This document shows positions 49,993 to 59,378 of a stretch of DNA of 64,000 nucleotides, in pieces. The notes under the pieces are model-generated. The model had not been told where the DNA came from. It worked only from the letters and a program-made list of their open reading frames with translations, and ran no database searches. Within the stretch, counting starts at the first letter, position 1, and every line of letters starts with the position of its first letter. A program made the translations under genes and the position numbers. Location: NCBI GenBank assembly GCA_963837345.1, contig CAWIMX010000001.1, forward strand, positions 434,001 through 498,000. Direction: 5' to 3'. This DNA is from CAWIMX01 sp963837345 (GTDB taxonomy: Bacteria; Acidobacteriota; Vicinamibacteria; Vicinamibacterales; CAVVIG01).

Positions 49993-52825
49993 AACGATTG
50001 ACTGGCCGCCCACGCGTCGGCGCGGGCGGCCCGTCGGCCTCATCGTGCTTGCGCTGGTGGCCGTGCTGTTCGTCAGCGCGGGCACGGCGCTCTCCTACTA
50101 CGTCGACGCCCTCTGGTTCGGCTCGCTCGGCTTCTCCGGGGTGTTCTGGACCACGCTGAACTATGAGGCCGCGGTGTTCGCGATCTTCGCGCTCCTCACG
50201 TTCGGCGCGCTCTACGGCGCGTTCCTCGCCCTGAAGCCGGCGCGACTGTCGGATTTCATGGGCGGGCCGATCCTGATCAACGGGCAGCCCATCCGCCTGC
50301 CGGTCGAGCCGGTGCTGCGGTTGATTGCGGGCGGCGGCGCGCTGTTCATCGCCGTCGTCACCGGGTTCGGCATGATGGCCGACTGGCGGACGTTCGCGCT
50401 CTACCGGCACGCCCCGGCGGCGGCCGGCGCGCCCCTCGATCCGATCTTCGGCCGGCCGCTCACCTTCTATCTCTTCACCCTGCCGGCGTGGCAGCTGGTC
50501 ACCGGCTGGCTCCTCGTGCTCGCGATTCTCGCGTGTCTGGTGGCGGCGTTCTTCCTCGTGATCGGGGGCGGCACGTGGATGGCGGTGGGCCGGCGGCGCG
50601 ACGGGTTCGCTCCGTCGTGGCGCGGCCTCTCGATCACGTTCGCGCTGCTTCTTCTGGTCCTCGCCGCGAGGACCTATCTGGGACGGTTCGAACGCCTCTT
50701 CGACGATCACACCATCTTCACCGGCGTGGGCTACACCGACGCGCACGTGACGCTCACGGGCATGCTGATCCTGTCGGGCGCCCTGGTGCTCGGCGGCGTG
50801 ATCGCCGCCGCCAATGCCGTCGTGGCGCCGCGGCTGCGCTGGCTCGTGGCGGCGGTCGTGCCGGCGATCGTGGTGTATGCCGTCGTCGGCGTGCTCGGCT
50901 GGTACGTGAGCTCGTTCATCGTCCGGCCGAATCAGCTGGTTCGCGAACGGCCCTACATCGCCCACAACATCGAGATGACGCGCGCCGCCTACGCGCTCGA
51001 TCGCGTCGAGCGGCACGATTTCCCGGCCGAAGGCGGCGTGGCGGCGGTCGATCTCGCCGACAACCGCGACACCGTCGACAACATCCGGCTGTGGGACTGG
51101 CGGGCGCTGCAGGACACGCTTCGCCAGATCCAGGAAATCCGCACGTACTACGACTTCCCCGACGTGGACATCGATCGCTACCAGGTGAACGGCGCAACGC
51201 GCCAGATGATGCTCGCCGCGCGGGAGCTCAGCATCGACAAGCTGCCCGAGAGCAGCCGCAACTGGATCAACGAAAAGCTCATCTACACGCACGGCTACGG
51301 CGTGACGATGAATCCCGTCAACGGGTTCACGTCCGAAGGGCTGCCGACGCTCGTCCTGAGCAACATGCCGGTCGAGAGCACGCTGCCGTCGATCGAGGTG
51401 ACGCGGCCGGAAATCTACTTCGGCCAGCTCACCAACAGCGACGTGTACGTGAACACGCGTCAGAACGAGTTCAACTATCCGCAGGGGGAGACCAACGCGT
51501 TCGCGTCGTACGAAGGTCAGGGGGGCATCGTGCTCGGCGGCTTCTTCCGCCGGGCCGTCATCGCGCTCGAACGGGGCGACATCTCGCGGCTGCCCTTCAG
51601 CGACGACATCACCTCGGAGAGCCGGCTGCTGATGCGACGCAACGTGCGCGAGCGCGTCCAGACGATTGCGCCGTTTCTCGTCTTCGATGGCGACCCGTAC
51701 ATCGTGATCGGCGAGGGCGGGCGGCTCTTCTGGATGATGGACGCGTACACCACGTCCGATCGGTTCCCGTACTCGCGGCCCTACCGCCTGGGCACCCTGC
51801 GCGTGAACTACATGCGCAACAGCGTCAAGGCCGTCGTCGACGCGTACGACGGATCGGTGCGCTTCTACGTGTTCGATGCCGACGATCCGATGATCGCCGC
51901 CTACCGCAATCTCTTTCCGGGGCTCTTCGTCGATCGGTCGGACATGCCGGACGGCCTGCGGGCGCACGTCCGGTATCCGGAGCTGCTGCTGCAGATGCAG
52001 GCGGCCGTCTACGGCCTGTATCACATGACCGATCCGGAAGTGTTCTACAACCGTGAAGACCTGTGGACCGTCGCCGCTGAAGTGGGGCTCGGCGCCAACA
52101 GCCAGCAGGCGACGCAGGTGATGGAGCCGAACTTCGTGCTGATGCGTCTGCCCGGGGAACGCTCGCTCGAGTTCGTCGAGATCCTGCCGTTCACGCCCGC
52201 CAATCGAAACAACCTGATCGGGTGGATCGCAGGACGCAGCGACGGCGATCACTATGGCACGTCGGTCGTCTACGACTTTCCAAAGACGAGGCTTGTGGAC
52301 GGCCCCCTGCAGATCGAGGCGCGCATCGATCAGAATGCCCAGCTCTCGGGCCAGCTGTCGCTCTGGAACCAGCAGGGCTCGCACGTGCGGCGCGGCACCT
52401 TGATCGTGATCCCGATCGGACGGGCGCTGCTCTATGCCGAGCCCATCTACCTGCAGGCCGAGCGGAGCCCGATGCCGCAACTGCGGATTGTCGTGCTGGC
52501 CCTGCAGGACCGGCTGGCGTACGGCCCGACGTTCGAGCAGGCGCTCGCCGGGCTGTTCGAGGGCGCAGACTCGACCCTCGCCGAGCCCTCCCGCTCCGAG
52601 CGCGGTGCCGCCCCTGGCGCCGCTGGATCCGACACGGGACCGCCTCCCTCGGCGCCCGCCGCGGCGCCCCCGACCGCATCGAACGATGTGGACGCGCTGA
52701 TCGCCGGCGCCGCCCGGGACCTCGAGGAATACCAGCAGCTTACCGCCGCCGGCCGTCTCGGCGAGGCCGGTCAGCGGCTCGAGTCGCTCAAACAGAAGCT
52801 CGAACAGCTTCAGAATCCGCGGTAG
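49985..52825 (+). CDS. UPF0182-family large membrane protein
   Basis: 946 residues of uncharacterised family UPF0182. Seven or so N-terminal membrane helices (first about 18-40, others to about 330), then a large extracytoplasmic domain with the family's RERPYIAHNIEMTR, NIRLWDW, YYDFPDVDIDRY, INEKLIYTHGYGV, EIYFGQL and ILPFTPANRNNLIGW segments, and a C-terminal Pro/Ala-rich linker with a coiled-coil helix (LEEYQQLTAAGRLGEAGQRL). Full length. The function of the family is unknown; topology suggests a periplasmic catalytic or assembly role. Start ATG 49985 is translated in the shadow of a leader ORF. Confidence 0.93.
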   Translation: MAETIDWPPTRRRGRPVGLIVLALVAVLFVSAGTALSYYVDALWFGSLGFSGVFWTTLNYEAAVFAIFALLTFGALYGAFLALKPARLSDFMGGPILINGQPIRLPVEPVLRLIAGGGALFIAVVTGFGMMADWRTFALYRHAPAAAGAPLDPIFGRPLTFYLFTLPAWQLVTGWLLVLAILACLVAAFFLVIGGGTWMAVGRRRDGFAPSWRGLSITFALLLLVLAARTYLGRFERLFDDHTIFTGVGYTDAHVTLTGMLILSGALVLGGVIAAANAVVAPRLRWLVAAVVPAIVVYAVVGVLGWYVSSFIVRPNQLVRERPYIAHNIEMTRAAYALDRVERHDFPAEGGVAAVDLADNRDTVDNIRLWDWRALQDTLRQIQEIRTYYDFPDVDIDRYQVNGATRQMMLAARELSIDKLPESSRNWINEKLIYTHGYGVTMNPVNGFTSEGLPTLVLSNMPVESTLPSIEVTRPEIYFGQLTNSDVYVNTRQNEFNYPQGETNAFASYEGQGGIVLGGFFRRAVIALERGDISRLPFSDDITSESRLLMRRNVRERVQTIAPFLVFDGDPYIVIGEGGRLFWMMDAYTTSDRFPYSRPYRLGTLRVNYMRNSVKAVVDAYDGSVRFYVFDADDPMIAAYRNLFPGLFVDRSDMPDGLRAHVRYPELLLQMQAAVYGLYHMTDPEVFYNREDLWTVAAEVGLGANSQQATQVMEPNFVLMRLPGERSLEFVEILPFTPANRNNLIGWIAGRSDGDHYGTSVVYDFPKTRLVDGPLQIEARIDQNAQLSGQLSLWNQQGSHVRRGTLIVIPIGRALLYAEPIYLQAERSPMPQLRIVVLALQDRLAYGPTFEQALAGLFEGADSTLAEPSRSERGAAPGAAGSDTGPPPSAPAAAPPTASNDVDALIAGAARDLEEYQQLTAAGRLGEAGQRLESLKQKLEQLQNPR

Positions 52826-52861
52826 TCCACAGCGCGGGCCTTCAGGTCCCAGGGAGCCCTC

Positions 52862-55276
52862 ATGGCCGCGTGGAGACAGTCCTGGCGTTCGGTCGCGTCC
52901 CGCCCGATCGTCTCAATCGTGGCCATCACCACTCTGGCGGTCGGCCTCGGTGTGAACGCCGCGATCTTCAGCCTCACGCGCGAGGTCCTGCTCCAGCCGC
53001 TTCCGTATAAGAACGCCGACCGCCTCGTCCGTGTCTTCGAGACCAACCACGCCCTCGGCGTCGACGACGCGGGCATCGCGCCGTTCCGGTACGTCGTCTG
53101 GCGCCCGGGCGCCGACGCCTTCGAGGACATCGCCCTCTTCCGTCGCAGCTCGTTCAACGTGGCCGCGGGCCCCGACGCGCGGCAGGTCGAGGGCTTTCAG
53201 GTCGACGACCGCTTCTTCCCGATGCTCGGCGTGCAGCCGGCGATCGGCCGCGGCTTCACGGCGGACGACGTGCGGCCGGGCGCCGACACGGTGGCGCTCC
53301 TGAGCGACGGGTTCTGGCGCCGCCAGTTCGGCGCCGATCCCGCAGCCGTCGGGCGCGTCATCACGATCGACGGCGTACCCTGCATCGTCGTCGGCGTGCT
53401 GCCGTCGACGTTCCGCATCTATCACGTGCTGAACCAGGAGCTGCAGGTGTTCCGGCCGCTCGTGCTCGACCCGTCCGATCGCGGACACTCGCTGAACGCG
53501 TACGCCACGCTCGGACCGGGGGTCTCGATCGAGACCGCGCGCCGGCAGCTCTCCGCACTCTACATCGATCTGCCGGGCACCGACGGCGCGTGGACCGCGA
53601 GCGCCGAGCGCCTGTCCGACAGCTTCGCCAACCAGTCGCGCGCACTCCTTCTCGCGCTGCAGTGGGCGGTGGCGTTCGTCCTCCTCATCGCATGCGCGAA
53701 CCTCGCCAACCTGCTCCTGGCCTCGTCCGCCGGGCGGCGCAGGGAGCTCGCGGTGCGGCAGGCGCTCGGGGCCTCGCCCTGGCGCATCGCCCGGGATCTC
53801 GCGGGAGAAGCGCTGCTCATGGTGGCCGCGGGCGGCGCGCTCGCGATCGGTGTCGCGATCGGCCTCGTGCGGACGCTGAACGCCACGCTCAGCTTCGAGG
53901 ACATCAATCGCCTCGCACCGTTCCGCGTGGACGGCTGGGTGCTCGCCTTCACCGGCGCGCTCACGCTCGCCGTGGCCGCGCTCGTCGGGCTCCTGCCGGC
54001 GCGGGCGGCTGTCAGCCCGAACCAGCTGGACGCGCTCAAGGACTCCACGCACGGCGTGACGACGGGACTGTCCAACCGGCGCCTGCGCCAGGCGCTCGTC
54101 GTCGGCGAGATCGCGCTCGCGGTGGTGCTCGCCGCCTCGGCGCTCGCGCTCACCCGCAGTGCGATCGGTCTGCAGGCGGTCGACCGCGGCCTCGACACCG
54201 CCGGAGTCATGACCGCGAAGGTGTCGTTCAACAGCCCGCAGTACGCGGACGCCGGCGTGCTCGCGCGAACGGGAACGGCAATCGCCCACCGCCTCGCGGC
54301 CGCGCCCGGCCTCGCGGCCGCCGCGATCGTGAACTATCCGCCGCTGTCGCAGATTCGCGTCGGCGTGCCCGTCGAGGTCGAGGGGCGCGCCGAGCAGCCG
54401 GGGGACGAGCCGGCCGCCGCGCGCTTCTGGGTGGTATCGCCGGGATATTTCGCGGCGGCGGGGATTCGTCTGAAGGCGGGCCGCGACTTCACCGACGGCG
54501 ACAACGAGGACGCGCCGGGCGTGGCCATCGTGAGCGAGAAGTTCGCCGAGCGCTACTGGCACACGACGGACGTGATCGGCCGGCACGTGACCGGGAAGTT
54601 CTCCGGCAGCGCCGCCTTCTGGATCCCGCGCGCCCGCCAGGGCGCGCTCGCCATCGTCGGCGTCGCCGCGGACGTGCGGGAGGATCCCCTCGACCACGCG
54701 GCCGACCCGCAGCTCTACCTCCCGTACGCGCAGAACCCGACCGTGGAGATCACCCTGATGGCGCGCGTCGCCGACCGACGGCGCGCGGAGGACGCGCTTC
54801 CGGCGATGCGCGCGGCCGTGCGCGGCGCCGATCCGCAGCTCCCGGTGACGCAGGAGACCGCGTTCGACGGCATCGTGCGCGAGGCCTTCGCGCGTCCGCG
54901 CGAGATGGCGTGGCTCCTCGGCGCATTCGCCGCGCTCGCGCTGCTGCTCGCGACCCTGGGCGTCTACGGCGTCATTGCCCATACCACCAGCGCCCGCGCG
55001 AAGGAGATCGGCATCCGCATCGCCCTCGGCGCCTCGCCGGGCGACGTCGTCGCGCTGGTCGTCCGGCAGGCGGCCGTCCTCGCCGCGATCGGCGCCGGGA
55101 TCGGGATCGGACTGACGCCGATCGCCCTCGGCTTCGCCCGCGGGCTGTTGTTCGGCGTCGGCCCGCTCGATCCGGTCACGCCGCTCGTGGTCGCGGCGCT
55201 GCTCCTCGCCGTTGCGATCGCCGCCTCGCTCGCCCCCGCGCTGCGCGCGACCGCGGCACCCGCTCCGCGGACGTGA
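52862..55276 (+). CDS. ADOP-family ABC permease (MacB/FtsX fold), second copy
   Basis: 804 residues, tandem MacB periplasmic core plus FtsX domains, as in the gene at 30011-32446 but only distantly similar. First helix about 16-38 (IVSIVAITTLAVGLGVNAAIF), first FtsX block about 262-400 (ALLLALQWAVAFVLLIACAN), second about 680-795 (HTTSARAKEIGIRIALGAS). No ATPase nearby. The C-terminus ends ALRATAAPAPRT instead of the usual R.ATRVDP..ALR.E, so the last dozen residues may be shifted or lost. It starts 36 bases after UPF0182. The 181 bases that follow contain nothing I can identify. Confidence 0.88.
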   Translation: MAAWRQSWRSVASRPIVSIVAITTLAVGLGVNAAIFSLTREVLLQPLPYKNADRLVRVFETNHALGVDDAGIAPFRYVVWRPGADAFEDIALFRRSSFNVAAGPDARQVEGFQVDDRFFPMLGVQPAIGRGFTADDVRPGADTVALLSDGFWRRQFGADPAAVGRVITIDGVPCIVVGVLPSTFRIYHVLNQELQVFRPLVLDPSDRGHSLNAYATLGPGVSIETARRQLSALYIDLPGTDGAWTASAERLSDSFANQSRALLLALQWAVAFVLLIACANLANLLLASSAGRRRELAVRQALGASPWRIARDLAGEALLMVAAGGALAIGVAIGLVRTLNATLSFEDINRLAPFRVDGWVLAFTGALTLAVAALVGLLPARAAVSPNQLDALKDSTHGVTTGLSNRRLRQALVVGEIALAVVLAASALALTRSAIGLQAVDRGLDTAGVMTAKVSFNSPQYADAGVLARTGTAIAHRLAAAPGLAAAAIVNYPPLSQIRVGVPVEVEGRAEQPGDEPAAARFWVVSPGYFAAAGIRLKAGRDFTDGDNEDAPGVAIVSEKFAERYWHTTDVIGRHVTGKFSGSAAFWIPRARQGALAIVGVAADVREDPLDHAADPQLYLPYAQNPTVEITLMARVADRRRAEDALPAMRAAVRGADPQLPVTQETAFDGIVREAFARPREMAWLLGAFAALALLLATLGVYGVIAHTTSARAKEIGIRIALGASPGDVVALVVRQAAVLAAIGAGIGIGLTPIALGFARGLLFGVGPLDPVTPLVVAALLLAVAIAASLAPALRATAAPAPRT

Positions 55277-55457
55277 TCGTGCAGCCATCGGGACCCTCGA
55301 CGGCCAACTCACGCACGCCGCACGACTGGTCGTACCTCCCGGCCGTGACCTTCAGCGGCGGCTTCAGCCGCGCGTCGAGCGCGTCCACGCCCTGCACGCC
55401 GACGAACGCGGGCCCGCCAGGCACGGGCGTCTCACGGTCGCGTTAGAATCGCCGCCC

Positions 55458-56015
55458 ATGCACGCTGTGTGTGTCTTTGCAGGATCGAGCGCCGGCGCGC
55501 GGCCCGAATACGCCGCGGCCGCCCGCCGCCTGGGCGCACTGATGGCCGAGCGCGGCCATCGCCTCGTGTATGGCGGCGGCAGCGTCGGCCTGATGGGCAC
55601 CCTCGCCGACGCGGTGCTCGCCGCGGGCGGACGGGTCACGGGCGTCATTCCCGACTTTCTCGCGACCAGAGAAATCGCGCACGCCGGACTCTCCGAACTG
55701 CTGGTCGTCGGCTCGATCCACGCGAGAAAGGCGCTGATGGCCGAGCGGGCCGACGCCTTCCTCGCCATTCCCGGCGGCCTCGGCACACTCGACGAACTGT
55801 TCGAGATGCTGACCTGGGCGCAGCTCGGTCTGCACCAGAAGCCCTGCGCGCTGCTCAATATCGGCGGCTATTTCGACGATGTGATCCGTTTTCTCGATCG
55901 GGCTGTCGAAGAAGGTTTCGTGAGCCAGCGCCACCGCGCGCGGATTCTCGTGGACGAGGACGCCGCCACCCTGCTGGACGGCTGCGAGTCTGCTAGGATT
56001 TCGTCATGCGAGTGA
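55458..56015 (+). CDS. LOG-family Rossmann-fold nucleotide hydrolase (TIGR00730)
   Basis: 185 residues from ATG 55458. The family motif PGGLGTLDELFE (PGGxGTxxE) and the N-terminal VCVFAGSSAGARPEY and YGGGSVGLMG are intact. Members hydrolyse nucleoside monophosphates to base and ribose-5-phosphate; in plants they release cytokinins from the riboside phosphates, while in bacteria the role is often purine salvage. Overlaps the FKBP gene by 10 bases. Confidence 0.93.
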   Translation: MHAVCVFAGSSAGARPEYAAAARRLGALMAERGHRLVYGGGSVGLMGTLADAVLAAGGRVTGVIPDFLATREIAHAGLSELLVVGSIHARKALMAERADAFLAIPGGLGTLDELFEMLTWAQLGLHQKPCALLNIGGYFDDVIRFLDRAVEEGFVSQRHRARILVDEDAATLLDGCESARISSCE

Positions 56016-56788
56016 TCCTCACCCTTGCCCTCGTGCTGGTCGCGGGCTTCGCGTTCGCGCAGAGCCCGGCGCCGCCCGACGTGGCCGCGCCCCCGCCCGA
56101 CGCGCAGAAGACGCCGTCCGGCCTTGCCTCGAAGGTCCTGACGCCGGGCACGGGGACGACGCACCCCGGGAAGACCGACATCGTGACCGTCCACTACACG
56201 GGATGGACCACCGACGGCCTGATGTTCGACAGTTCGTACTCCCGCGGCGAAAAGGCCACCTTCCCGCTCGATCGCGTGATTGCCGGCTGGACCGAAGGCC
56301 TGCAGCTGATGGTCACCGGCGAGAAGCGCCGCTTCTGGATTCCCGAATCGCTGGCCTACAAGGGCCAGCGCGATCCGAAAGGCATGCTCGTCTTCGAGGT
56401 CGAGCTCTTTTCGTTCGCGGAATCGCCGCTCGTTCCCCCGTCCGACGTCAAGGGGCCACCCGCCGACGCGGAGAAGACGTCGTCGGGGCTCGCCTATCGC
56501 GTGCTTCGCCCCGGCACCGGGACCACCCATCCAGCGGCCACCAGCCAGGTCACCGTCCACTACTCCGGCTGGACGACGAACGGGCAACTCTTCGACAGTT
56601 CGATCATGCGCGGCGAGCCTGCGACGTTCCGTTTGAACGGCGTCATTCCCGGCTGGACCGAGGGCGTCCAGTTGATGGTCGAAGGCGAGAAGGCGCGCTT
56701 CTGGATTCCCGAGAACCTGGCCTATCGCGGCCAGCAGGCCCCGTACGGCATGCTCGTGTTCGACGTCGAGCTGCTGCAAATCCGGTGA
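56006..56788 (+). CDS. Exported FKBP-type peptidyl-prolyl isomerase with two domains
   Basis: 260 residues with a signal peptide (MRVILTLALVLVAGFAFAQ) and two tandem FKBP domains, about 35-140 and 150-260. Each has the core pattern VTVHYTGWTTDG / VTVHYSGWTTNG, FDSS, a hydrophobic IAGWTEGLQLM / IPGWTEGVQLM and RFWIPE.LAY. The two are close duplicates. It acts in the periplasm to speed prolyl isomerisation and help fold exported proteins. The start overlaps the LOG gene; the stop meets the convergent DUF349 gene one base away. Confidence 0.95.
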   Translation: MRVILTLALVLVAGFAFAQSPAPPDVAAPPPDAQKTPSGLASKVLTPGTGTTHPGKTDIVTVHYTGWTTDGLMFDSSYSRGEKATFPLDRVIAGWTEGLQLMVTGEKRRFWIPESLAYKGQRDPKGMLVFEVELFSFAESPLVPPSDVKGPPADAEKTSSGLAYRVLRPGTGTTHPAATSQVTVHYSGWTTNGQLFDSSIMRGEPATFRLNGVIPGWTEGVQLMVEGEKARFWIPENLAYRGQQAPYGMLVFDVELLQIR

Positions 56789-56789
56789 G

Positions 56790-59378
56790 CTAGGCGCCCG
56801 AGCCGCCCGATCGATCGGCCCCCCCGGGTCGACCCGGTCCTGCCGGCCGGCCCGGAGCCGGACGGCGCGAGGGACCCGGGCGCGAGGAGGGGCCGCCAGG
56901 CCGCGGAATTCCGCCGGCCTTCTGCAGGACATAGCGGCACGCGCGGTCGAAGCGATCGGCCAGGGGGCGGCGAATCTCGTCGGGTACGAGACCGATGCGC
57001 GCCCATGAGGCCTGCGCCTGCCGAACGTCTTCGGCCGCCGCCCGCCAGCGACTGCCTTCATCGACCTTCCCGCCGATCGTGTTCGACGCGAGCGTCTCCT
57101 TGAGGCGGAGCGCCAGTCGCTCGGCCGGCGAGAGCGCCGGATCGTCTGCGGGGCCGGCGCCGCCGGGCGAGGCGGCGAGGCTTTCGACGCGGCGACAGAG
57201 GTCCTCGAGCCGCCGCCGTCGAGCGTCCGGGTCGAGATCGGTTCCGCTGATGGCTGCGCGCCAGCGATCGGCGACGGCGGTCCAGGCCCCGGCGAACCGC
57301 CGATCGAGCGCGGTGGCGCGTTCGCGATCCGGACCGTGCAGCGGCGGCTCATTGTGCCAGCGGGTCTCGAGGGCGCGAAGCGTCGGCTGGAGATCGGCGG
57401 GCGGCTCGGTCGCGTCCCCTGCGATGAGGCCCTCGAGCTGCTGGCAGATCGCTTCGCGGGCCGAGAGGCGCTCGGCCGCCGCGGCGTCGCGACGCTGGTG
57501 GTCGTGGGCGAAGATCGCGTCGCAGGCGGCGCGGAAGCGCAGCCAGATGGCCTCCGACCGGCTCTTCTTCACCGGACCGATCGTCTTCCACTCGGCCTGC
57601 AGCGCCCTGACGGCGGCCACCGCCGCGTCGCGGTCGTCCGAGACGGCGAGGGCCTCGGCCTTGGCGCAGAGGGCGTCCTTCCGTGCGAGATTCTCGGCCC
57701 ACACGGCTTTCCGCTGCTTGAGGTCTTCGTTGCGACGCGTGAAGAACCAATCGCAGGCCGAGCGGAAGCGGTCCCAGACGGCCTTTTCCTGACCGCGCGA
57801 AGCGGGGCCGATCGCCTTCCATTCCGCCTGCAGGTGCTTGATCTCGTCGGCGGTCTGGAGCCAGCTGGTCGACTCGGCGAGCGCCTCGACGCGCTCGCAG
57901 AGAGCGATCTTCTTCTGGAGGTGCTCCGCGCGCACCGCCGCCTGGCCGGCGAGAAAGGCTTCGCAGCGGGGCCACAGGCGATCATGCGCGGCCTTGAAAC
58001 GCCGCCAGAGCGCGTCGGCCTGGGCGCGCGGCACGTCGGCCGCCGCCCGCCACTGCTGCTGCAGGTCGCGAATCGTGGACAGCAGGGCCTCGGGATCGCC
58101 TTCCGACTCGAGCGCCTCCATCCGGGCGCAGAGCTGCTCCTGGACGCCGGCATTGACGAACCGCTGCCAATCGGCGGCTTCGCGCAGCTCCAGCGCGCGC
58201 GGCGACAACGCTGCGTCGGTGGCCTCGAGCCGCCTGGCGATCTCGTCGTGGTCGTCCCGGGAGGGCAGCGGCGGCAGGTCGGCCAGGGCGGCGCGCAGAT
58301 CGCGCAGCGCCCGTTCGGCCGCTTTCAACGTGAGATCCGGCCGGGCGGCGAGCGCCTCGACCCGCGCGGCGAGATTGCGAAGTCGCGCGAGCGCGTCGCG
58401 CCGGGCGCGCGCGTCCGCGGCGGCCTGCTCCTGCGCGCGAACCGCCTCTTCCGCAGCCCGGGCCCGGGCCGCGTCCTGCTCGCGCACACGCGCCTCGGCT
58501 TCGGCGGCCAGCCGGGCCGCGTGGGCCTCCTCGTCTCGCGCGATCGCGGCCGGGGAGGGCTCGGCGGCGATGATCGGAGCGGGGTGGCTCGCGGCTTCCG
58601 CGTCGCGGGCGCGCGCGGCGGCTTCCGCGGCGCGGGCTTCGGCCTCGGCCGCACGCGCCCGGGCGGCCTCGACCTCGGCCAGCTGGCGCGCCTCGGCGGC
58701 ACGCGCCGCGGCGTCGGCCCGCTCGGCGGCCTCGCGCTCGTCGAGCTCGCGCAGCGCCGAACGCGCGCGCTTGGCCGCGCTCTTGTTCGTCGCACGCGCC
58801 GCCACCAGATCGAGATCGGCGCGGTCGCTCAACCGTTCGAGCGCGGCGAGCGCCGAGTCGCGGAAGTCGCTGTTCATGGCCACGGCGAGCACTTCGTCGT
58901 GATCCGCGAGCCGATCGAGCGCGGCGCGCCGGCTCGCGTCGAGCGCCGCATGGCGCGCCACCGACCCGAGCGCCCGCGCATCGTCGATCCGGGCAAGCGC
59001 GGCGAGCGCTGTGCTCTCGCGAAGCGCGCCCTTGGCCACCTGGACCAGCGCCTTCGCATCCGTCAGCCCCTCGACGGCAGCCAGGCTGTCGGCTTCCTCC
59101 ACGCCTTCGAACGCCTCGAGCGCGATGTCGCGGAGCATGGCCGACGCCTGCGCGCGCACGCCCTCGTCGCCCTCGGCGCGCGCGATCGCCACCAGCGCCG
59201 CCGGATCCATGAGCTTGCTCACGGCGGCCCGGCGCACCCGGGGATCCTCGTCGTCTCGGGCGACTTCGGCGATGATCGCGCGCTCGTCGAGGGGCACTTC
59301 CTCGATGTACGCGAGCCGGACGGCCGGATCGGGATGTTTATGCGGGGTGGTCGTGCGAAAGCGATCGAGCAACGTCAT
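56790..59378 (-). CDS. DUF349-domain protein with HEAT-like N-terminus and Ala/Glu/Arg coiled coil
   Basis: About 862 residues from ATG 59378 (MTLLDRFRTTTPHKH, a start typical for the family); an ATG four codons earlier is possible. Residues 15-210 look like helical repeats (DPRVRRAAVSKLMDPAALVAIA). Residues 210-345 form a long A/E/R-rich coiled coil. About 400-700 carry several DUF349 repeats, with LQAEWKAIGPASRGQEKAVWDRFR and LQAEWKTIGPVKKSRSEAIW as the clearest. The end is Pro/Gly/Arg-rich and disordered. Function unknown; DUF349 proteins have been linked to nucleic acid or envelope processes. Its start overlaps the peroxiredoxin gene by 41 bases. Confidence 0.88.
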   Translation of the reverse strand: MTLLDRFRTTTPHKHPDPAVRLAYIEEVPLDERAIIAEVARDDEDPRVRRAAVSKLMDPAALVAIARAEGDEGVRAQASAMLRDIALEAFEGVEEADSLAAVEGLTDAKALVQVAKGALRESTALAALARIDDARALGSVARHAALDASRRAALDRLADHDEVLAVAMNSDFRDSALAALERLSDRADLDLVAARATNKSAAKRARSALRELDEREAAERADAAARAAEARQLAEVEAARARAAEAEARAAEAAARARDAEAASHPAPIIAAEPSPAAIARDEEAHAARLAAEAEARVREQDAARARAAEEAVRAQEQAAADARARRDALARLRNLAARVEALAARPDLTLKAAERALRDLRAALADLPPLPSRDDHDEIARRLEATDAALSPRALELREAADWQRFVNAGVQEQLCARMEALESEGDPEALLSTIRDLQQQWRAAADVPRAQADALWRRFKAAHDRLWPRCEAFLAGQAAVRAEHLQKKIALCERVEALAESTSWLQTADEIKHLQAEWKAIGPASRGQEKAVWDRFRSACDWFFTRRNEDLKQRKAVWAENLARKDALCAKAEALAVSDDRDAAVAAVRALQAEWKTIGPVKKSRSEAIWLRFRAACDAIFAHDHQRRDAAAAERLSAREAICQQLEGLIAGDATEPPADLQPTLRALETRWHNEPPLHGPDRERATALDRRFAGAWTAVADRWRAAISGTDLDPDARRRRLEDLCRRVESLAASPGGAGPADDPALSPAERLALRLKETLASNTIGGKVDEGSRWRAAAEDVRQAQASWARIGLVPDEIRRPLADRFDRACRYVLQKAGGIPRPGGPSSRPGPSRRPAPGRPAGPGRPGGADRSGGSGA

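Noticed and set aside
49979..52480. An 833-codon minus-strand frame opposite UPF0182
   Set aside because: No motif, Arg/His/Glu-rich, and fully antisense to a conserved family member.
52913..55312. A 799-codon minus-strand frame opposite the second ADOP permease
   Set aside because: Antisense artefact of high GC; no start signal and no family features.
55176..55424. An 82-codon minus-strand frame after the second ADOP permease
   Set aside because: Its first part reads somewhat protein-like, but there is no family match by eye and the rest is antisense to the permease.
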